Shown here: positions 1 through 7,400 of the stretch, piece after piece | Layout of the letters: the number at the start of each line of letters is the position of its first letter | Numbering within the stretch: the stretch's first letter is position 1 | Source: Bacteroidales bacterium | Lineage (GTDB): Bacteria; Bacteroidota; Bacteroidia; Bacteroidales; 4484-276 | Length of the DNA: 7,698 nt | Direction: 5' to 3' | Assembly (NCBI GenBank): GCA_018400545.1 | Contig: JAGYLT010000103.1 | Span: forward strand, 1-7,698 | Position numbers and translations under genes: made by a program | Notes under the pieces: model-generated | Told to the model about the DNA's origin: nothing | The model's database searches: none | What the model saw: the letters and a program-made list of their open reading frames with translations, nothing else

Positions 1-1
1 A

Positions 2-457
2 ACCCGCCTCCGCGAAATACTCAGCGCCATGGTGGAAAAGATCGCTTACCAGTTGCGCAAAAAGCGCCGGCTCACCGGCTGTGTCACCGTGAAAATACGT
101 TACTCCAACTTCGACACCCACACCCTGCAAAAAACCATCCCTTACACTTCGTTCGACCACGTGCTCACCGGCGTGGCTCTCGAACTTTTCAACCGGCTCT
201 ACCAGCGCCGCATGCTCATCCGCCTTATCGGGGTGCGCTTCAGCCACTTAGTGAGCGGCACCCAGCAACTCGACCTGTTTGAAGACACCCCCGAGATGGT
301 GAGCCTCTACCAGGCCCTCGACCACATCCGCAACCGCTTCGGGCCCAAAGCCGTGCGCAAAGCCGTAGCCATGTTCCCCCGCGAAAATGGGCAGCCTGAA
401 ACCAAAAATCCACGCAAACTGATTTATCGTGAACTAACCGATGCAGATGAATTATAA
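2..457 (+). CDS. dinB: DNA polymerase IV, C-terminal fragment (5' end outside window)
   Basis: This is the tail of a Y-family translesion DNA polymerase, which copies past damaged bases with low fidelity. The open frame runs to the left edge without a stop, so the ATG at 29 is internal: the codons before it (TRLREILSA) continue the protein in phase. What is present is the end of the thumb-side helix and the little-finger domain, recognisable by RKKRRLTGCVTVKIRYSNFD followed by THTLQKTIPY, and by the closing helix LYQALDHIRNRFGPKAVRKA. The palm and fingers with the catalytic carboxylates lie upstream. QLDLF at 266-280 matches the beta-clamp-binding pentapeptide consensus QL[SD]LF and probably tethers the enzyme to the sliding clamp. 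By eye this gene is more GC-rich than the LRR gene further on. It ends 257 bases before the next gene and is probably not part of that operon. Family identity is secure; the symbol rests on similarity recalled, not searched. Confidence 0.9.
   Translation, partial: TRLREILSAMVEKIAYQLRKKRRLTGCVTVKIRYSNFDTHTLQKTIPYTSFDHVLTGVALELFNRLYQRRMLIRLIGVRFSHLVSGTQQLDLFEDTPEMVSLYQALDHIRNRFGPKAVRKAVAMFPRENGQPETKNPRKLIYRELTDADEL
266..280 (+). other. Beta-clamp-binding motif QLDLF in the DinB fragment
   Basis: The five codons read Q-L-D-L-F, a perfect match to the known consensus QL[SD]LF by which polymerases and repair proteins bind the DnaN sliding clamp. Here it sits within the little-finger region, ahead of the final helix, rather than at the extreme C-terminus as in Escherichia coli Pol IV. 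Its clamp-binding role is inferred from the motif. Confidence 0.55.
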
Positions 458-714
458 GCTATAAAAGAAATGTTATAAAATAGTTATATAAAATAATCCA
501 CTGTTATTCAAAAAACACAAAACACTGAATTTGTGGGAATTATTACAGTAAGCAAAATCAACAATCCATAAAAATTAACTTATTATTAACAAACATCTAT
601 CCTATTTTTAGAAACATTAATAAATTCCGCATAGTAAATACCGGACATTTGTGAGCACATTGTTTATACAAAACAAAACAGATTAATTTGAACAGGATAT
701 AAAACAAAATACAT
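458..714. other. AT-rich intergenic spacer between dinB and the four-gene operon
   Basis: I see no gene or RNA in this 257-base spacer. It is strikingly AT-rich compared with both flanks. The start holds several TTATA-type steps (452, 473, 484) in A/T-rich sequence that could be flexible or curved DNA. There is no GC-rich hairpin followed by a T run, so the end of dinB transcription is not marked by an obvious intrinsic terminator. The right end contains the only promoter candidate I can support for the downstream operon. Confidence 0.6.
660..690 (+). promoter_or_regulatory. Candidate Bacteroidetes-type promoter for the four-gene operon
   Basis: TTG at 660-662 is followed after 20 bases by TTAATTTG at 683-690, which matches the Bacteroidetes -7 consensus TAnnTTTG at all but one fixed position; the spacing fits the known -33/-7 arrangement. 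Transcription would begin around 695-700 and leave a leader of about 15-20 bases before the ATG at 715. A short inverted repeat (TTGTTT at 660-665, AAACAA at 671-676, five-base loop) overlaps the upstream element and could be an operator, though such AT-rich repeats arise readily by chance. No other similarly spaced pair was found in the spacer. Confidence 0.35.
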
Positions 715-1110
715 ATGATGGAAATAATCGCACTAACAGGAGCCCTGATCCAGGGAGGAAAAAAATTGATGGAGAATGAGGCCGTAGCCGAAACTGTGAA
801 CGGGGTTTTTGGCTGGATCGGAAATGCCCTGGGCGGCAAAAAATCGGTGGTGGAAACACTCGAAAAAGTTGAAAACGGTGAGGTGACCGACGAGGATATC
901 AACAGCATTAAAAACAAACTGGAGTTTGTTTTGGAAGACGATGAAGAACTCCAGAAACAACTTGCCGAAAAACTGGAAGAAGTGAAAAAAGTAGCCGACC
1001 GCGAAGGTGTTCAAATGGTTACCAAAACCAACACAATGAACGTTACCGGCAACAACAACATCTCGTTACAGGACATCGATTCGAACGGAAACATCAGCAT
1101 TGGCAGGTAA
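715..1110 (+). CDS. Small helical protein with C-terminal NVTGNNN signalling-type motif (possible Bell-like effector)
   Basis: This 131-residue protein has no family I can name with certainty. Residues 1-45 are rich in hydrophobic and small residues with Gly pairs (ALTGALIQGG, VFGWIGNALGG), suggesting amphipathic helices that could meet a membrane. Residues 46-100 are charged and helical (LEDDEELQKQLAEKLEEVKK). Residues 109-130 switch to a beta-like pattern rich in Asn, Gly and Gln: NVTGNNNISLQDI, then NGNISI. A helical domain of about 100 residues followed by a C-terminal motif of about 20 is the layout reported for Bell-domain proteins carrying bacterial amyloid signalling sequences paired with NLRs; membership here is inference. 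A near-copy of the motif opens the next gene. The start is ATG 715; ATG 718 follows directly and is equally possible. There is no clear Shine-Dalgarno sequence, as is common in Bacteroidota. It is first in the operon, and its stop is one base before the next ATG. It has no signal peptide. A likely role is effector or adaptor, with death by membrane damage the leading guess. Confidence 0.8.
   Translation: MMEIIALTGALIQGGKKLMENEAVAETVNGVFGWIGNALGGKKSVVETLEKVENGEVTDEDINSIKNKLEFVLEDDEELQKQLAEKLEEVKKVADREGVQMVTKTNTMNVTGNNNISLQDIDSNGNISIGR
1039..1104 (+). other. Asn/Gly/Gln beta motif, copy 1 (C-terminus of the small protein)
   Basis: Residues 109-130 of the small protein read NVTGNNNISLQDI then DSNGNISIG. 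Alternating hydrophobic and polar residues, Gly turns and the Gln/Asn content suggest two short beta strands joined by a turn. It matches copy 2 in the next gene at nine of the first fourteen positions (N-V-T-G-x-x-N-x-x-L-Q-D-I-x). A like-with-like assembly role is inferred. Confidence 0.6.
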
Positions 1111-1111
1111 T

Positions 1112-2293
1112 ATGAGCGAAAATACCAGCAATGTAACCGGCGATGGCAATGTGGTGCTTCAGGACATCAACGCCCGCGATGTTGTGATAAACATTGCAGG
1201 TGACCTGCCTCCCGAGGTTAAACAAAAAAAGCAAAGCCTGAACGACGAAATCAAAGGGATGGTGGAGCAGTTGAACCAGATCAAGAATAAGTTCCCCTCA
1301 GCGAGCCAGCCCGAACCCTTCGAACCGCCTGATGATCCAACATATTCGCAAGTCAAATGGCGCAGGCTGCTGCAGGCACTCCGCCACCAGGGGTGTGTAT
1401 TGTTTGTCGGGCCGGAGATATCCGTTAACGCCGAGGGCAAATCGCTGCACCGCGAATTTTACAACGAACTTGCCGGGGATTTCGACGATATTGAATTCCT
1501 GGAGAATGAGGGCTTCTTTTCGCCTGAGGCCGATGAAGAGATCATGTACGACATCCTGGATTATTACAAACGGGATTTCCACCGGGAAAACAAGGCAGGT
1601 CGCAAACTGCTGGAACAATTCGCCCAGTTTCCGTTTAACATGATTGTTTCGCTTTGCCCCGACGACACTGTTCATCGCATTTTCGACGATTTTTCACTCG
1701 ACCACACCTACCTGTTTTACGATGGCACCAAACAGGAAATCGACCCCAACAACAATGGCAGGCCCATCGTTTACAACGTCCTGGGCAGCGCTGCCGAAAA
1801 CGGACGATATATCTTTACCCACGAAAATTTCTATCAGTACCTGAATAAAGTTTCCATTCCCTCCGAAATTAAAAAAAAGATACAGGATGCAACGCATTTT
1901 CTCTTCATCGGGTTTGATTTTGATAAATGGTACAACAGGCTCCTGCTCTTCATCCTCGACATGGAACAGAAAAAAAGCGGCGGCCATCGCCTGATTGTGG
2001 GCAACAAAAGCCTTAAGCAGGATATCGAAAAATTCATCGAAAAGCAGTTTAAATTCACCTTCGTTGAAAACGAATACTCGAAATTCCTTGAGTGGCTCAC
2101 CGCCAATGCCATCGAAGCTGAAGTATTCCGTGACCTGAATACGACATTTATCCAGAACAACTTTATGGCGCTCAAGCAGATCAGCATAAAGGTTTCCGAT
2201 GAAGACAAGCTGGAAGATCTCACCGAAATGGAAAATAAAATCCAGGAAATCGGAGCCAGGATCGAAAAGTTCAACAAACGAATAGCGGGGTAA
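1112..2293 (+). CDS. SIR2-like domain protein with N-terminal signalling motif; catalytic residues apparently lost
   Basis: The order along 393 residues is: residues 7-31, a copy of the NVTG..N..LQDI motif; 32-62, a probable coiled coil; 78-335, a SIR2_2-type Rossmann domain; 350-393, a charged helical tail. SIR2 landmarks are VLFVGPEIS (96-104, the nucleotide-loop GxGxS equivalent), SLCPDD (180-185, where active members have TTNYD), VYNVLGS (220-226, where active members have xYKLHGS), THENFYQYL (236-244, the LTEEDY equivalent) and FLFIGFDFDKWYNRLLL (263-279). SIR2 effectors such as ThsA cleave NAD+ using the Asn and His of the second and third landmarks; here those sites read Cys182 and Leu224, and the second loop Gly reads Glu102. 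I therefore predict an inactive binding or adaptor domain. I chose ATG 1112 over the in-frame TTG at 1100 because ATG is the stronger start, AGG lies just upstream (1105-1107), and the motif is still complete. It lies 1 base after the previous stop and 2 bases before the STAND gene. It has no signal peptide, so it is likely cytoplasmic. Confidence 0.85.
   Translation: MSENTSNVTGDGNVVLQDINARDVVINIAGDLPPEVKQKKQSLNDEIKGMVEQLNQIKNKFPSASQPEPFEPPDDPTYSQVKWRRLLQALRHQGCVLFVGPEISVNAEGKSLHREFYNELAGDFDDIEFLENEGFFSPEADEEIMYDILDYYKRDFHRENKAGRKLLEQFAQFPFNMIVSLCPDDTVHRIFDDFSLDHTYLFYDGTKQEIDPNNNGRPIVYNVLGSAAENGRYIFTHENFYQYLNKVSIPSEIKKKIQDATHFLFIGFDFDKWYNRLLLFILDMEQKKSGGHRLIVGNKSLKQDIEKFIEKQFKFTFVENEYSKFLEWLTANAIEAEVFRDLNTTFIQNNFMALKQISIKVSDEDKLEDLTEMENKIQEIGARIEKFNKRIAG
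1130..1204 (+). other. Asn/Gly/Gln beta motif, copy 2 (N-terminus of the SIR2-like protein)
   Basis: Residues 7-31 read NVTGDGNVVLQDI then NARDVVINIAGD, the partner of the motif ending the previous gene. It precedes a coiled coil and the SIR2-like domain. The two copies lie head to tail across the gene junction, 25 bases apart, and differ at many third codon positions, so they share protein sequence more than DNA sequence. This points to selection on a shared fold or contact rather than a fresh duplication. Confidence 0.6.
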
Positions 2294-2295
2294 AA

Positions 2296-4401
2296 ATGGG
2301 ACAAAGAAGATATCCGGGTGCCACACCATTTAGCAAAGAGCAGTCGCGCATTTTTTACGGCCGCGATCACGATATTCAGCGCCTGCTCACACTGATTCGG
2401 GTTGAACGCAAAGTGCTGCTGTATTCGAAGTCGGGTTTGGGGAAGACCTCACTTTTGGAGGCGGGCGTAATTCCCAGGCTGCCCGAAAACTTTATCCCGG
2501 TCAGCATCCGGTTTTACGCAAAAAGAAGCGATTCCCCTTCACCGGCGGAAGGCGTCCTCACGGCACTCGAAAATACTTTCGGCAAGCTCGGCGACATGCC
2601 CGCAACCCTGCTTGACGAACTTGAAACTTCAGAAAAAGACCACAAAACACTTTGGTACTATTTCAAGAAGTTGCAGCTCTCACAGGCAACGGCATCCGAA
2701 AATGACGAAGAAGAACCCAAAACCTACTTCCTGGTTTTCGACCAGTTTGAAGAACTTTTTTCGTATTCCAGGGCTGAGATCGAGGATTTCAAACAGCAAT
2801 TCTACGAACTCACCGAACAAAATGTTCCCGAACGTTATGCGGAACTCATTGCCCCGGCACGCCGCAAAAACCGCGAAAAATTCAACCGGAAGGCGCTCGG
2901 CGAAATCCACAGAAAAACCAATATAAAAACGGTTTTCGCCATCCGCTCCGACAGGTTAAGCTTGCTGAATCAGCTTTCGGATAAAATAACTGACATTCAG
3001 CAAATTTTTTACGAGATCAAGCCACTCACCAACGATCAGGCCAGGGAAGCCATCGTAAATCCGGCCAAAGACCCATCCGAAGATTTTGAAACGAGCCCCT
3101 ACACTTTTCAAAAAGATGCCATCAAAAAAATTATTGATGAGCTCACGAAAAAAGAAACCGGCTCCGAGAATATCGAGACCACCCAGCTCCAGATCGTTTG
3201 CCACCGGATAGAAGAAATTGCGGAGCAAAAGAAAAAAGGGCAATCAGCGGGCGAGCTGGTTGAAATTGAAAAACAGGACCTCCCCAACTTTAAAAATATA
3301 TTCCTCGATTTTTATGAAGATTCCATCCGGAAACTTGAGGCGGATTCGCGGGATAAAGCCAAACGGATGATCGAGGATGAGCTGATCCGCAGCAAGCAAA
3401 GGATTTCGCTCGATGAAAATATCTGCAAAGAATTTCTGAGTGGCGAACAGCTTAAAAAACTTGTGGACACCCATCTTTTGCGTGCAGAGCGAAACAGCTT
3501 CGGGCGGTTTAGTTTTGAGCTCAGCCACGACACCCTTGTTGAACCCATCCTTGAATCCAAAAATAAATATGAGCAGGAAGAGCGTCTGAGAAAGCTGGAA
3601 GAAAAAAAGGAGAAAGAAAGGCTGGAGCGCGAAAAAGAGGTAGAGCGCATGCAGGAAGTGCAGCGGCGCAAAACCCGCTGGCAGCGGACAATCACCGGAA
3701 TCATATCCTTGTTTTTGATTATCTCGCTCGGGCTGGGATACTGGGGCTACCTGAATTTTTGCGCAACCGCCAGGGAAAGCATCAAAACGATGAATAAACA
3801 GCGTGAGGCCACCCTGATTTATATCAACTTCAAAAATCAGCAATTTAAGGAGTTTGAAGAAAAAGGCGAAACCTCCATGAAAAACGCCCAATACACCAAG
3901 GCCATCGAAAATTTTAATGAAGCCATCAAGAATTTGCATACCATGGTTGCCGGGAAAGAGATCGATACCACCAGCAATTGTAATATTCAGGAGTTGTTCA
4001 CCAATTCCGTAAAAAACGAAATCATAACAAACAGCGCAAGGTACCGGGATTCGTTGCTGCCAATTGCCAGGCAGGACAGCATCACAAAGTATAAAATTGT
4101 GGTTGGAAAAATTGATTCGTGTAAATTGCTGGCGTCGAAGGCAAGTTTGATCTCAGGGCTGTACGACAGCGCACGGATATTCACAGGCAGGAAAGATTAT
4201 GTGAAAGCCCTCAAAATGCTGAAGAAGGCCTACCTGCTGGACCCCAACAAAAGTGAAACCATCAGGCGGTTCGATAACACAAAAAGAGACGCCATCCGGT
4301 TTTATGAAAGCACCCGGAGAAATGCCGCCGAAATTCCGGATGAAAATGAAGTGGCCAGGGCAACAATGTTGCTCAACGAGGCAAACAACATTCAACTGTA
4401 A
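2296..4401 (+). CDS. Membrane-anchored STAND NTPase (nSTAND1-like) with TPR-like C-terminal region
   Basis: STAND NTPases are ATP-driven switches that oligomerise on sensing a signal; they include the NLR-like proteins of bacterial conflict systems. The start YPGATPFSKEQSRIFYGRD (6-24) is the hallmark entry to the nSTAND1 family. Walker A is SKSGLGKTS (44-52; the first Gly of the motif is Ser44, while Lys50 and Thr51 are kept). Walker B is LVFDQFEELF (146-155) with Asp149 and Glu152/153. A sensor-like FAIRSDRL follows at 214-221, then LTNDQAREAI. A helical/winged-helix region runs to SFELSHDTLVEPIL (406-419). Residues 420-460 are a Glu/Lys/Arg-rich coiled coil, and 465-488 a single hydrophobic helix (GIISLFLIISLGLGYWGY). 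The basic RRKTRWQR before it puts the NTPase in the cytoplasm and the rest in the periplasm. Residues 517-550 (GETSMKNAQYTKAIENFNEA) and 622-655 resemble TPRs. No effector domain is fused, so output must come from a partner gene. The ATG lies 2 bases after the previous stop, implying coupled translation. Confidence 0.92.
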   Translation: MGQRRYPGATPFSKEQSRIFYGRDHDIQRLLTLIRVERKVLLYSKSGLGKTSLLEAGVIPRLPENFIPVSIRFYAKRSDSPSPAEGVLTALENTFGKLGDMPATLLDELETSEKDHKTLWYYFKKLQLSQATASENDEEEPKTYFLVFDQFEELFSYSRAEIEDFKQQFYELTEQNVPERYAELIAPARRKNREKFNRKALGEIHRKTNIKTVFAIRSDRLSLLNQLSDKITDIQQIFYEIKPLTNDQAREAIVNPAKDPSEDFETSPYTFQKDAIKKIIDELTKKETGSENIETTQLQIVCHRIEEIAEQKKKGQSAGELVEIEKQDLPNFKNIFLDFYEDSIRKLEADSRDKAKRMIEDELIRSKQRISLDENICKEFLSGEQLKKLVDTHLLRAERNSFGRFSFELSHDTLVEPILESKNKYEQEERLRKLEEKKEKERLEREKEVERMQEVQRRKTRWQRTITGIISLFLIISLGLGYWGYLNFCATARESIKTMNKQREATLIYINFKNQQFKEFEEKGETSMKNAQYTKAIENFNEAIKNLHTMVAGKEIDTTSNCNIQELFTNSVKNEIITNSARYRDSLLPIARQDSITKYKIVVGKIDSCKLLASKASLISGLYDSARIFTGRKDYVKALKMLKKAYLLDPNKSETIRRFDNTKRDAIRFYESTRRNAAEIPDENEVARATMLLNEANNIQL
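2425..2451 (+). other. Walker A (P-loop) of the STAND NTPase
   Basis: Codons for S-K-S-G-L-G-K-T-S. Lys50 and Thr51 should bind the ATP phosphates and magnesium. The first position of the usual GxxxxGK[ST] pattern is Ser instead of Gly, a tolerated change. With the Walker B Asp149 at 2740-2742 present as well, the NTPase is predicted to be active. Confidence 0.85.
3688..3759 (+). other. Single transmembrane helix of the STAND protein
   Basis: Residues 465-488 contain about 20 consecutive non-charged, mostly hydrophobic residues ending in aromatic GYWGY. The preceding 20 residues are strongly basic (RRKTRWQR), and the following ones are mixed polar. By the positive-inside rule, the N-terminal NTPase is cytoplasmic and the C-terminal 210 residues are periplasmic. 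Confidence 0.8.
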
Positions 4402-4404
4402 ATT

Positions 4405-4461
4405 ATGAAGAAGATAATACTCCCGATCATACTGGCTCTACTTTGTTTCCCGGCTTTTTCG
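4405..4461 (+). other. Signal peptide of the LRR protein
   Basis: Two lysines, a core of Ile/Leu/Pro and a short polar end (A17-F18-S19, then Gln20) make a standard Sec signal with cleavage after Ser19. Cys14 follows Ala-Leu-Leu; a large residue right before Cys does not fit a lipobox, so lipidation is unlikely. Confidence 0.85.
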
Positions 4462-7400
4462 CAGACTGATGGGTTTAATGAAAATTTCGAAAAAGGCCGG
4501 AATCAATTCAACGCCGACCCGCCGAATTATATCAAAGCGTTCCAGTATTTTGATCTGGCTTACGACTGGGCAACCAACCAGGACCAAAAGGATAAGGCCA
4601 TGGAACAGAAAAACGAATGCCGGAAAGCCATCCAACGCCAGCAGGACGATCTGGAAACTGCCATCGGGCAGAAGGAAGGCATCATCGGGGCATTTTATTT
4701 TTATGATGATAAAATGGCGCTTGCCTATAAAGATAACCGCTATGGCTTTATTGATAAGGAAGGAACGGCCATCATCAGCTATAAATACACCGAGGCCAGG
4801 CCTTTCGACAAATACGGGCTTGCCAGGGTAAAGCGAAATAAACGAGCTTATCTGCTGGATACCCTGGGCACCGAATATCTGCTTTTTGACGGCTCAGGCT
4901 TTGTATCCGCCGAAACCATGGCGATAGATTTGCGCAACAAACCGGATAATGACATCTCGAACTTCCTGCTGGAAACCCAGGATGTAAAGATCCTGATGCT
5001 GAGTGGAAATTTTTTGCGCAGTGTGCCCCCCGGGGTAGAAACGCTGCCACAATTGCGGATACTGCTGCTCGACAACAATAAGATCAAGGAATTGCCGGAA
5101 TCGTTTACCAGCCTCGAAAATCTGAAAATTCTCGACCTGGGCAACAACAACCTGAGCGTATTGCCCGATTCGCTGGACAAACTTTCAAACCTCAACAACC
5201 TATATGTTTACGGAAATTATCTGGCCGAAATTCCCGAAGAAATCAGTGTGATTTCAAGCCTGAATGTGCTGGATGTGAGCGACAATCAAATCAGTGATTT
5301 TGACGATAACGCTTTCAGAAACCTCCAAAACCTGAAGTCGTTGCTGGCCGCGGATAACCTGTTAGACCACTTTCCTGTATTTATTCCCGAAATAAAATAT
5401 CTGACTGAACTTGACCTGAGCAACAATGAAATTTCAGAAATTCCAAACCGGATTTCAACCCTGGACAGCCTGCAATGGCTGAACCTTTCCGGGAATAAAA
5501 TCACAAGCATACCTGATGAAATCGGAAGGTTAACACAACTCAGGGCACTCGATCTGGCTGATAACAAAATCCCGGCGATACCACCATCCATCGGGCAAAA
5601 CACAAACCTTTCACTACTCGACCTGAGTAAAAATTACATCTCACAAATACCCGGAGAACTTTCAGCTATCAAAGATATTTCGGTGCTGAATCTGGGAGAT
5701 AACAACATCGATCATTTCCCTGAATCAATAATTAAACTTGAAGATTTGCGGATTTTAAATTTGGCGGGCAATCAGATCAGAAGTTTGCCACCGGACATCC
5801 ACAAACTGAAAAAACTTTCGGCGTTAAACCTGAGCAACAACAACATCAAAAAGCTACCCCCGGGAATCGATTCCCTGATGATGCTGACGGAGTTGAATCT
5901 GGAAGGAAATCCATTTAAGGTTATCCCGGATGAAATTACCCGGCTTGTGTTCCTTGATAAATTGAACCTGAGTTATACCGGAACATCCGCTTTGCCCGAA
6001 TCTTTCAGCAACATCGGATACCTGACCAGCCTGAAACTGGCCGGAAACAATTTTGAAGAAATACCACAACAACTTCAGCTATTGAGCCTGCTATTGCTGC
6101 TCGACATGAGCCACAACGATATCGGCAAAATCCCGAATGAGATCAACAAAATTCCTACGCTTGAGAAATTGTACCTGCAGGGAAACAACCTTAAATTGAT
6201 TCCTGAAGAAATAGAATCGCTGATCAAGCTGGAAATGCTGAACCTTTCGGATAACGAAATTGATTCGGTCCCCGAAACGCTGGGAGAACTAGCCAGGCTT
6301 GACATGCTGATGCTCGATGATAATAACCTCAAAAGTATTGATCTGGATTTTGTTAGCCGGTCGAAACTCGGAACCCTCAGCGCGGCAAACAACCAGATTG
6401 CTGAGTTTAAGCTGAATTTTGGAACCCTGACCAATCTGCAACAGCTTCACCTGCAAAACAACAACATCGATTCTCTTCCTGAAAACATCAATGAGGCCGC
6501 AGTCCTGCAATACATCGACCTGCGCGGAAACGACAGCCTCGATATCGACTGGCTTTGCCGCGTTTTCAGCCATTCGCCCCGAAGGATCATCTTATCGGGC
6601 GGAAATGTTGATCCTGACAATTACAAAACAGAAAATATAACTTTCATCAGGATTGATCCGATCAGTTTTGTTCCGGAATCCTTACAAAAGATGCCCAACC
6701 TGGCACTGCTCGATATGGCCGGCGGCGGACTTACAGCAACAGATTTGCATAAAGCTTTTGACCATTCAGAAAAAACGGTGGTTTATACCTCGCAAAAGTT
6801 GCCGGACGTGAGCAACCGGAACAACGTAGTTGTCAACCTGAGTCCCACCGAACTTTTAAAAATTCAATCTGCCGGCAATGCCGACAGTCGCACGTTATCG
6901 CTGCCCGGACTTTTACAGGAAGGCATCCCGGAGGAAATTAAAGATTTTAAGAACCTCGAATCGCTCGACCTCAGCAACAATGGTTTAAATCAGGAAGGGC
7001 TGGAAAATGTATGGCAGCTCAGGCAACTCAAATCACTTGATCTAAGTGCAAACAAAATTTCTGAAGTTCCTTCCGGAATGACCGGTTTGAAAGATTTACG
7101 CAAACTCGTTTTATCGGGAAACAATATATCCGTTCTTCCTGAAAAAATCGGGGAGCTCAAAAATCTCGAATACCTTTTCCTGAGCAACAACGGCTTTGAA
7201 AGGCTTCCGGATGGGATTTCAGAACTAACCGCATCGAAATATCTTGCCCTGGATGGAAATCCGCTGACCGCGCTTCCCGATTCAATTGTAAAGCTAACCA
7301 ACCTGGAGTACCTGAGTTTGAGCCTGGCCGATCTGAATGATACAGATAAGGCACTGGAAACCATTGCCAATATACCAAACCTAAGGCAGTTTTATGTTGA

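Noticed and set aside
452..464. TTATA/TATAA inverted repeat at the end of dinB as a terminator
   Set aside because: The stem is five A/T pairs with no G-C and no T run after it, too weak for an intrinsic terminator.
1100..1111. TTG at 1100 as an alternative start of the SIR2-like gene
   Set aside because: It overlaps the previous gene and is a weaker start codon; ATG 1112 follows an AGG and keeps the whole motif. It adds only four residues either way.
1332..1643. Plus-strand open frame of about 103 codons in another frame inside the SIR2-like gene
   Set aside because: It is wholly nested in a supported gene and its Arg/Cys/Ser-rich, irregular product is typical of an out-of-frame shadow.
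1694..2329. Minus-strand open frame of about 211 codons opposite the SIR2-like gene
   Set aside because: It overlaps a gene with recognisable SIR2 landmarks, crosses the next gene's start, and its translation looks like no family I recognise.
3244..3939. Long open frame of about 231 codons on the minus strand within the STAND gene
   Set aside because: It is antisense to an unmistakable STAND NTPase. Its Phe/Leu-rich translation is the mirror of Lys/Glu-rich coiled-coil codons and shows no domain.
4432..4446. Cys14 of the LRR protein as a lipoprotein attachment site
   Set aside because: The residues before it are Ala-Leu-Leu; a lipobox needs a small residue directly before the Cys. Ordinary signal cleavage after Ser19 fits better.
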